Of a stretch of 16,710 nt of DNA, positions 7,033 through 13,843 are shown piece by piece. The DNA lies in assembly GCA_003520925.1 (NCBI GenBank), contig DOTV01000026.1:1-16710 (forward strand), written 5' to 3'. The translations under genes were made by a program, and so were the position numbers. The DNA comes from Bacteroidales bacterium (GTDB taxonomy: Bacteria; Bacteroidota; Bacteroidia; Bacteroidales; VadinHA17). The stretch's first letter is position 1. Every line of letters starts with the position of its first letter. The notes under the pieces are model-generated. The model was not told the DNA's origin. It saw nothing but the letters and a program-made list of their open reading frames with translations, and did not search any database.

Positions 7033-9474
7033 ATGATCAATCATTTTATCCGGATGCTGCTGACAACAGCTGCTTCTTTGTTAATTGCAGGGTGCAACAA
7101 AAATACTGATGCTGATTACCCGATCCAGCCTGTTCCGTTTACATCGGTTAAGCTTACCGATAATTTCTGGGCTCCGAGGATCAAAAAAAATGCAACTGTA
7201 ACTATACCTATCGCATTTTCCTATTGCGAATCATCAGGAAGGGTGAAGAACTTTGAGATTGCAGGCGGACTTGATACTGGAACATTCAGGACAATTTATC
7301 CATTTGATGATTCTGACGTTTTCAAGATCATTGAAGGCGCAAGCTACTCACTGCAGACCTATCCCGATCCGAAGCTTGATGCCTATCTGGATACACTGAT
7401 ATGGAAAATCGGCCTTGCTCAGGAGGATGACGGCTATCTCTATACCAACCGGACGATCGCCGAAATTCATGGCGGTAAAGGACTTCATGAATGGGCAAGC
7501 AAAAACAGATGGGAACTGGATTCAATTCTCAGTCACGAGCTTTACAACCTGGGTCATCTTTATGAGGCTGCGGTTGCTCATTACCAGGCTACCGGCAAGC
7601 GGTCGCTGCTTGACATTGCCATCAAATCAGCTGATCTTGTTATTAAGGATTTTGGTCCCGATAAGGTTAAGGTATATCCGGGCCATCAGGTCATCGAGAT
7701 GGGGCTCGTTAAGCTTTACAGAACAACAGGTGAGAAAAAATACCTTGATCTCGCAAAGTTTTTTCTGGATATCCGTGGTCCTAAGGGAGATGCTTACAAC
7801 CAGGCAGACAAACATGTCGTTGAACAGACTGAAGCAGTCGGTCATGCAGTAAGGGCAACATACATGTACTCAGGTATGGCCGATATTGCGGCAATTGAGA
7901 AAAATAATGCCTATCTGAATGCCATCACCAGGATATGGGAGGATATTGTTAATGGTAAAATTTATTTAACCGGAGGAATAGGTGCAACCGGAGGAAATGA
8001 AGGATTTGCCGATCCTTATGTGTTGCCAAATATGTCGGCCTATTGTGAAACATGTGCATCAATAGGGGATATTTTCTTTAATCACCGGCTCTTCCTTTTG
8101 CACGGTGAGGGGAAGTACATCGACATTCTTGAGAAGACTCTATATAATTCAATGCTTTCAGGAGTATCGCTTTCTGCCGACAGGTTCTTTTATCCGAATC
8201 CGCTTGAATCGAATGGCCAGCATGAACGCCAGGCCTGGTTCGGATGTGCCTGCTGTCCATCGAATGTGGCAAGATTTGTTCCCGCAATCCCGGGGTATAT
8301 TTATGGTGTAAAAAAGAATGAATTGTATGTGAACCTTTATATTTCAGATGAAGCGGATATTTCAGTCGGTGGCAGGAAAATTAAATTAACCCAGAATGCT
8401 GATTTCCCCTGGAACGGCAAAGTCGAAGTTTCTGTTGATCCGGAAGTTCAGACCAGATTTAAGATAAAGCTTCGTATACCGGGTTGGGCTCGTAATGAAG
8501 CTATTCCGGGAGGTCTCTACAAATTCACTGATCAGGATAACGGATCCTTTGTAGTATCGGTAAACGGAGAGATGCTGACCCCGGAAGTGAATAATGGATA
8601 CGCAATTATTAATAGAAAATGGAAAAAGGGAGATAAGGTGCTTCTCGATCTTCCAATGCCTGTCAGGAGCGTAGTGGCTGACGAAAGGATTAAGGATGAT
8701 AACCTTAAAATGGCTATCCAGAGAGGCCCCGTAATATATTGTGCAGAATGGCCCGACAATAATGTTGGAAATGTGCTAAATCTTGTTGTGGAAAAAAGTT
8801 CAGTTTTCAATACTGAATTTGATGCTGATTTGCTGGGGGGCACACAGGTCATAAAAACATCGGGCCGTCAGACAGGGAAAACTCTCGAAGGTAAAATTGA
8901 AACATCAAAAAAAGAGAGTATCACAATGGTCCCATACGCCTTTTGGAATAATCGGGGTCCTGGTCAGATGATGGTATGGCTTCCAACTGGAATAGAAAGC
9001 TCCAGACCTCTTCCTGCACCTACGATTGCGTATCGCAGCAAAGTGTCAGGAAACAAAATGACAAGAGCTATAACCGCCGTAAATGATCAGATTGTTCCGG
9101 AGAGCTCAAATGATCATTCTGTATCGTATTATCACTGGTGGCCCGACAAGGATCAGTGGGTATATCTTCAGTATGCGTTTGAGAAGCCAGAAACAATTTC
9201 AAGAACAAAGGTTTACTGGTTTGATGATGGTCCGGACGGTGGCTGCAGGATTCCTGATGAATGGGAAATTCAATACAAGACGGGGGATTTATGGAAACCT
9301 GTTAAAATTGTCGTAAAAACGGGTCTCAGACCCGTCTCTACGACGAATTATCCCATTACAAAAAACGGTTGGGATTCTGTAATATATGAACCTGTAAAGG
9401 CTTCTGCGGTAAAATTAAACGTCAAATTGAATAAGGAATTTTCCGGCGGATTATATGAATGGGTTGTTGAATAA
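7033..9474 (+). CDS. GH127-type beta-L-arabinofuranosidase lipoprotein (DUF1680) with C-terminal F5/8-like domain
   Basis: An 813-residue lipoprotein: the N-terminus ends in the lipobox LIAGC with Cys21 as lipidated residue. The (alpha/alpha)6 barrel and beta-sandwich region runs from about residue 35 (FTSVKLTDNFWAPRI) to 650. Active-site residues match HypBA1 of Bifidobacterium longum: Glu323 (acid/base, in GGNEGF), zinc ligands Glu339 and Cys341 (YCETC), and Cys405-x-Cys407-Cys408 (FGCACC), where Cys407 is the expected nucleophile. The 16-residue Glu323-Glu339 spacing is the same as in HypBA1. It should release L-arabinose from beta-L-arabinofuranosides. Residues from about 680 to the end form a discoidin (F5/8 type C)-like domain, probably glycan-binding, which has a relative at the N-terminus of the second GH127-type enzyme downstream. 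Within that domain, bases 9310-9344 are an in-frame palindromic repeat. GH146 shares the Cys active site, so the exact CAZy family is not settled. Confidence 0.92.
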   Translation: MINHFIRMLLTTAASLLIAGCNKNTDADYPIQPVPFTSVKLTDNFWAPRIKKNATVTIPIAFSYCESSGRVKNFEIAGGLDTGTFRTIYPFDDSDVFKIIEGASYSLQTYPDPKLDAYLDTLIWKIGLAQEDDGYLYTNRTIAEIHGGKGLHEWASKNRWELDSILSHELYNLGHLYEAAVAHYQATGKRSLLDIAIKSADLVIKDFGPDKVKVYPGHQVIEMGLVKLYRTTGEKKYLDLAKFFLDIRGPKGDAYNQADKHVVEQTEAVGHAVRATYMYSGMADIAAIEKNNAYLNAITRIWEDIVNGKIYLTGGIGATGGNEGFADPYVLPNMSAYCETCASIGDIFFNHRLFLLHGEGKYIDILEKTLYNSMLSGVSLSADRFFYPNPLESNGQHERQAWFGCACCPSNVARFVPAIPGYIYGVKKNELYVNLYISDEADISVGGRKIKLTQNADFPWNGKVEVSVDPEVQTRFKIKLRIPGWARNEAIPGGLYKFTDQDNGSFVVSVNGEMLTPEVNNGYAIINRKWKKGDKVLLDLPMPVRSVVADERIKDDNLKMAIQRGPVIYCAEWPDNNVGNVLNLVVEKSSVFNTEFDADLLGGTQVIKTSGRQTGKTLEGKIETSKKESITMVPYAFWNNRGPGQMMVWLPTGIESSRPLPAPTIAYRSKVSGNKMTRAITAVNDQIVPESSNDHSVSYYHWWPDKDQWVYLQYAFEKPETISRTKVYWFDDGPDGGCRIPDEWEIQYKTGDLWKPVKIVVKTGLRPVSTTNYPITKNGWDSVIYEPVKASAVKLNVKLNKEFSGGLYEWVVE
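9310..9344. repeat. 35-base palindromic repeat inside the GH127 coding sequence
   Basis: GTCGTA (9310-9315) pairs with TACGAC (9339-9344) and CGGGTCT (9320-9326) with AGACCCG (9328-9334) about a single centre base at 9327. Only the four bases between the arms fail to pair (AAAA against TCTC), where GAGA would restore a perfect palindrome. The restored form is like the GTAGAGACGGGT-type intergenic palindromes common in Bacteroidota. It is read in frame as KTGLRPVSTT with no stop, and gives the C-terminal domain a loop about ten residues longer than in its paralogue. Confidence 0.75.
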
Positions 9475-9475
9475 A

Positions 9476-9598
9476 GGGACTAAAGTCCCGGTTTTGTTAT
9501 TGATGGATTAACCCCGGCTTGAAAGCCGGGGTTAGGCAGGCTGATGTAGAGGATTTAAGTGGTTAACAGAAATACTATTCATATATGGACTTTAGTCC
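9476..9598. repeat. Composite palindromic element between the GH127 and beta-helix genes
   Basis: Three palindromes follow one another: GGGACT/AGTCCC (9476-9489, loop AA), TAACCCCGGCTT/AAGCCGGGGTTA (9509-9534, perfect 12-base arms, loop GA) and GGACT/AGTCC (9587-9598, loop TT). The outer pair are inverted versions of each other, so the whole block looks like one bounded, REP-derived element that fills nearly all of the 138-base space between the GH127 stop (9474) and the chosen start at 9613. The middle hairpin is strong enough to end or protect the GH127 transcript. Confidence 0.72.
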
Positions 9599-9612
9599 TA
9601 AAATACTTCAAA

Positions 9613-11079
9613 ATGAATAAACATCTCACCATCTTTCTTTTTCTTACAGCATTTTCCTTCACCTCCTGTAAAAATTACCTGCAGGATCCGGGTCTCACCT
9701 ATTATATCAATTTTGACGAAGGTGATGATAAATTTCCAGGTACAATTGAAAAACCAATAAAATCGATATCTGAATTAAATGTCCGTTTGAAAAAAAAATC
9801 CGCCAGTATTTTTTTTGCAGGAGGTCAGGTTTATGATGGAACCTTGTTGCTGAAAAATATTAATGGGGATGATTCAATCCCGGTCGTTATAGGTTCATAT
9901 AACAGCGGCAGACCAGTAATTAATGGAGGTAACCATGAAGCAGTACGTATAGAAAAATGTAAAAACATACGTATTACAAGCCTTACCGTTATGGGCAGCG
10001 GTCGTAAGGAAGGAAACACAACAAACGGCCTTCAGCTGTTATACAGCACAAATTGTTATATCGGGGATATTTATGCAGAAGGATTCCAGAAATCAGGTGT
10101 GGATCTTTACAACTGCAGGGATATTGAAGTTATAAAGGTTACTGCTTACGGTAATGGCTTTTGCGGAATTAATGTGATGGGCTCTCATCAGGATTCATCA
10201 GAAAATGTACTAATAAAGGATTGCAAAGCTGAAAACAACCCTGGTGATCCGACGATCCTTGATAATCACAGCGGGAACGGAATTCTGGTGGGAGTTTCGG
10301 ACAGCGTCATAATTGATCATTGCACTGCAACCAATAACGGATGGGATATGCCCCGTCAGGGGAATGGTCCGGTAGGGATATGGACATGGCAGAGCGATCA
10401 CGTGACTATCCAGTACTGTATAAGTTACCGGAACAAGACTTCCAAAGGCGGCAAGGATGGCGGTGGTTTTGATCTCGACGGAGGTGTCACTAATTCACTG
10501 GTTCAGTATTGTCTTTCATACGAAAATGAGGGTGCGGGCTATGGGCTTTTTCAGTACTGGGGAGCCTCGGACTGGTCAAATAATGTTGTGCGTTACTGTG
10601 TCAGCATAAATGACGCGCAGAAAACTGAGGGTGCAGGCAGCTTCTTTTTATGGAACGGATCAAACGAAAGCAGACAGCTTAAAGATTGTTATATTTATAA
10701 TAATGTTGCCTACAGCACATCCTCACCCGTATTAAGTTATGAAAATGCTTCACAGCACCAGAACTTTGTTTTCAGCAACAATATTTTTCTGGCATCGGGA
10801 AAGGCGATAAGCGGCAATACGAGTGGAAGCACGTACAGTGGAAATGTGTGGGGGAGTACTGCTGACAAGGTCTTTAGGGGTCCGTTCACAGTGGATATAA
10901 CCGATCCGTATATGCTTGGCACTCTTGAGGGATTGAAACTTCTATCCGGATCACCACTCAGGGATACCGGTATTAAGATCAAACCAATGTTTGGATTCGC
11001 TCCTCCCCCGACGGATTTCTTCGGAAATACGGTCCCTCAGGGTTCAGCCCCTGATCCGGGGATCCATGAATTGAATTAA
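9613..11079 (+). CDS. Right-handed parallel beta-helix lipoprotein, unknown activity
   Basis: With the start at ATG 9613 the protein has 488 residues and a lipoprotein signal: hydrophobic stretch LTIFLFLTAFSF then lipobox FTSC (Cys19). An in-frame ATG at 9559 would place 18 non-signal residues in front and its codons overlap the palindromic repeat, so it is rejected. After the Cys, the stretch YYINFDEGDDKFPGTIEKPI resembles the start of DUF1565/beta-helix proteins (YYVSPxGxDxNPGT). Residues about 70-440 show repeated short strands with Asn/Cys/Gly turns (NIRITSLTVMGSG, DIEVIKVTAYGNG, NVLIKDCKAENN, SVIIDHCTATNN, NSLVQYCLSYEN, NNVVRYCVSIND), the pattern of parallel beta-helix polysaccharide lyases and hydrolases. 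No catalytic family can be named from the motifs. Its position between two beta-L-arabinofuranosidases suggests action on, or binding of, the same glycan. It ends with a conserved-looking DFFGNTVPQGSAPDPGIHE motif typical of secreted beta-helix proteins. Confidence 0.8.
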   Translation: MNKHLTIFLFLTAFSFTSCKNYLQDPGLTYYINFDEGDDKFPGTIEKPIKSISELNVRLKKKSASIFFAGGQVYDGTLLLKNINGDDSIPVVIGSYNSGRPVINGGNHEAVRIEKCKNIRITSLTVMGSGRKEGNTTNGLQLLYSTNCYIGDIYAEGFQKSGVDLYNCRDIEVIKVTAYGNGFCGINVMGSHQDSSENVLIKDCKAENNPGDPTILDNHSGNGILVGVSDSVIIDHCTATNNGWDMPRQGNGPVGIWTWQSDHVTIQYCISYRNKTSKGGKDGGGFDLDGGVTNSLVQYCLSYENEGAGYGLFQYWGASDWSNNVVRYCVSINDAQKTEGAGSFFLWNGSNESRQLKDCYIYNNVAYSTSSPVLSYENASQHQNFVFSNNIFLASGKAISGNTSGSTYSGNVWGSTADKVFRGPFTVDITDPYMLGTLEGLKLLSGSPLRDTGIKIKPMFGFAPPPTDFFGNTVPQGSAPDPGIHELN

Positions 11080-11120
11080 TAATATTTTATCTTATTAACA
11101 TTCAAATACTATTAAAGTCC

Positions 11121-13826
11121 ATGAAATCACGTTTCCTGACCTTTTCTATCCTTTTTACACTATGCTTATGCATTTTTAGCCTTAAAACAACTGCCCAATC
11201 CTCCGGTAAAAATCTGGCTAATGTTGCACTGCCTTCCACTTCAGCACGATTCTCCGCACCACCAAATTTTCTCAATGATGGACTTACCCCGGCTGTGACG
11301 GCAGGAGCACGGACCGGAGGCAATCGTCCTCCACAGAGACTTTCAAATCAATGGGTGCAGTACGAGTGGACACAACCAGTGACTGCAAGCAGTATTGCTG
11401 TTTACTGGTGGAATTCCGGCAATACCCTGAGACTACCGCAGACTTACCGGATTAAATACTGGGACGGGAAAGATTTTATACCTGTAAAAAACGTTTCAGG
11501 CCTTGGCCTTGAAAACAACAAATACAATACTACATTTTTTGAACCTGTTAAGACCACAAAACTCAGGCTTGAGGCAGATTCTGCAGAAAGGTTCCCCGGA
11601 ACGCTGATTGAATGGCAGGTTTTCCAGGCAGAAAATAGCCAGAATCATCCCCCGGTTGTGAATGCAGGTCCTGACCGTTCTGTCATTATGGGCGGGAAAA
11701 CATATTTATCGGGTAAGACAAGATCAGTGACCCCTGTTACAAAGATTACATGGAAAAAGAAATCAGGACCCGGCAGTGTTATTTTTGATAAACCAGGGGA
11801 ACTGACTACCACGGCAGCTTTCTCTATAAATGGCGAATATGTAATAAGCATGACTGCAGAAGAAGGAGATCTGTCATCAACATCCGAATTAAATGTAAAA
11901 GTAACTTCACCTCCACCTCCTGAACGTCTTGATGTTGTTTATACAAAAAGGTATAAAATTGACAGCCCGTTATGGAATGTCCGGGCCAAAGCAATGATTG
12001 TAAACTGGATACCCTGGTGTATCGACCAGATAAACCGTAACGACCTTACACTCGGTGAAGGAGGGATCGACAACTTCATTGAAGCCGGAAAAGCTTTGCG
12101 TGGAGAACCGCATGGAAAACACAAAGGTTACGTCTTCTCAAACGCCTGGGTTCACCAGACAATTGAATCAATGAGCATAGCACTTATGATCGATCCTCAG
12201 GGTGACAGGGAGATAATTGCAGCCCAGGAAAGGATGAAGGCAACCCTTGAAAAATGGATTCCTGTTATTCTTGCAGCACAGGAGCCTGATGGTTATCTTC
12301 AGACAGCTTTCACCCTTCGTGATACTACCCGCTGGAAATCGAGATGGGCCCCTGAAACAAGAGGAAACCATGAGGGCTATGTAGCAGGGTATTTCATTGA
12401 ATCAGCAATAAACCACTATACTCTTACAGACGGCAAGGATAAGCGGCTCTACAATGCGGCCAAAAAGCTTGCCGACTGCTGGGTTGCCAATATCGGACCC
12501 GGAAAGAAGGAATGGTACGACGGTCACCAGGAGATGGAGCAGGCGCTGGTTCGTTTCGGCCGTTTTGTAAATGATATGGAAGCTAACGGCAAGGGCGATA
12601 ATTATATTAAACTGGCAAAATACCTCCTCGATAACCGGAAGAACGGAAGTGAATATGATCAGAGCCATGTTCCTGTCCAGCAGCAATATGAGGCAGTCGG
12701 CCATGCAGTCAGGGCTGTTTATACTTATTCAGGTATGGCCGATATTGCAGCCGAAACCGGTGATAAAGACTATCAGAGCTCCGTAATGTCCTTGTGGGAT
12801 AATCTTGTAAACAAAAAGTATTACCTGACCGGTGGTGTTGGTAGCGGTGAAACTGCGGAAGGTTTCGGACCAAATTACTCACTTGGCAATGATGCTTATT
12901 GTGAATCATGTTCAAGCTGCGGACTGATATTTTTTCAGTATAAAATGAACCTGGCTTACCATGATGCAAAGTATGCTGACCTCTATGAAGAGACTATTTA
13001 TAATGCCCTGCTGGGATCTCTATCTCAGGACGGGAAAAACTTCTATTATGATAATCCTCTTAATTCGGGACAGTCACGTTATTCCTGGCATGTCTGTCCA
13101 TGCTGTGTAGGGAATATTCCGAGAACCCTTCTTATGATCCCTACCTGGACCTATGTGAAGGGAAAGGATGGTCTGTATGTCAATATGTACATTGGAAGTA
13201 CGATCACAATAGAAAAAGTTGCAGGTACTGATATTGAAATGATTCAGAAAACAGATTATCCGTGGAGTGGCAGAGTATCATTAACGGTAAATCCTGCAAG
13301 GACAACAAATTTTACTGTTTATATCAGAGTTCCTGACCGTGCAACAAGCAGTTTATATTCTGCTGTACCTTCAGTGAAAGGATTGAAATTGCTGTCGGTT
13401 AACAAAAAGCCTTTTCAACAAAAGGTCGTCAACGGTTATGCTGAAATAAACCGTACCTGGAAAGCTGGCGACAGGATCGATCTGGAAATACCTTTGGAGG
13501 TCCAAACCATAACGGCTGATGAAAGAATTGCGGCCGACAAGGGCAGGGTGGCATTGCGCTACGGTCCGCTGGTTTATAATGTCGAGAAAGCTGATCAGCC
13601 TGATATTGATAAATATATAGGAACAGGTCCTCTTACAACTGAATGGAAGAATGATCTCCTTGGCGGTGTTATGGTTATCAACGGCAAGTGGGCCGACGGA
13701 TCACCACTTATTGCTATACCGAATTTTGCAAGAAATAACAGGAACACCTTAAAATCAACTGATAAACCTGAGCGGCCGGATCCTGCAGATGGTTCGGATG
13801 TATGGATAAAGTATTATGTTAATTAA
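11121..13826 (+). CDS. Multidomain GH127/GH146-type enzyme: F5/8-like, PKD-like and DUF1680 domains
   Basis: A 901-residue secreted protein with a signal peptide (MKSRFLTFSILFTLCLCIFS..., cleavage likely after TAQ). Domain order: a discoidin/F5/8-like domain (about 30-170; QWVQYEWTQPVTASSIAVYW), a PKD/K319-like Ig domain (about 175-265; PPVVNAGPDRSV opening, ELNVKV end), a Pro-rich linker (SPPPPE), then the DUF1680 catalytic region (about 270-890). Active-site residues: Glu580 (AEGF, acid/base position), Glu595 and Cys597 (YCESC) and Cys659-x-Cys661-Cys662 (VCPCC) for zinc and the Cys nucleophile. The Glu580-Glu595 spacing is 15 residues, one shorter than in the paralogue upstream. The block EAVGHAVRAVYTYSGMADIA is nearly identical in both. 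Probable role: release of beta-L-arabinofuranosyl residues, perhaps on a larger or different substrate. Unlike the first copy it has no lipobox. The exact CAZy family (GH127 or a relative) is open. Confidence 0.88.
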   Translation: MKSRFLTFSILFTLCLCIFSLKTTAQSSGKNLANVALPSTSARFSAPPNFLNDGLTPAVTAGARTGGNRPPQRLSNQWVQYEWTQPVTASSIAVYWWNSGNTLRLPQTYRIKYWDGKDFIPVKNVSGLGLENNKYNTTFFEPVKTTKLRLEADSAERFPGTLIEWQVFQAENSQNHPPVVNAGPDRSVIMGGKTYLSGKTRSVTPVTKITWKKKSGPGSVIFDKPGELTTTAAFSINGEYVISMTAEEGDLSSTSELNVKVTSPPPPERLDVVYTKRYKIDSPLWNVRAKAMIVNWIPWCIDQINRNDLTLGEGGIDNFIEAGKALRGEPHGKHKGYVFSNAWVHQTIESMSIALMIDPQGDREIIAAQERMKATLEKWIPVILAAQEPDGYLQTAFTLRDTTRWKSRWAPETRGNHEGYVAGYFIESAINHYTLTDGKDKRLYNAAKKLADCWVANIGPGKKEWYDGHQEMEQALVRFGRFVNDMEANGKGDNYIKLAKYLLDNRKNGSEYDQSHVPVQQQYEAVGHAVRAVYTYSGMADIAAETGDKDYQSSVMSLWDNLVNKKYYLTGGVGSGETAEGFGPNYSLGNDAYCESCSSCGLIFFQYKMNLAYHDAKYADLYEETIYNALLGSLSQDGKNFYYDNPLNSGQSRYSWHVCPCCVGNIPRTLLMIPTWTYVKGKDGLYVNMYIGSTITIEKVAGTDIEMIQKTDYPWSGRVSLTVNPARTTNFTVYIRVPDRATSSLYSAVPSVKGLKLLSVNKKPFQQKVVNGYAEINRTWKAGDRIDLEIPLEVQTITADERIAADKGRVALRYGPLVYNVEKADQPDIDKYIGTGPLTTEWKNDLLGGVMVINGKWADGSPLIAIPNFARNNRNTLKSTDKPERPDPADGSDVWIKYYVN

Positions 13827-13843
13827 CAGATAATTATAACGAG

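Noticed and set aside
7415..7852. 145-codon open frame in another + frame inside the first GH127 gene
   Set aside because: It overlaps the strongly supported GH127 frame, has no recognisable motifs and no plausible translation signal.
9476..9598. CRISPR-like array or tRNA in the structured intergenic region
   Set aside because: There are no regularly spaced identical direct repeats with unique spacers and no cloverleaf; the structure is palindromic repeats only.
9559..9612. Upstream in-frame start for the beta-helix lipoprotein
   Set aside because: The extra 18 residues would push the lipoprotein signal away from the N-terminus and are encoded partly by a palindromic repeat.
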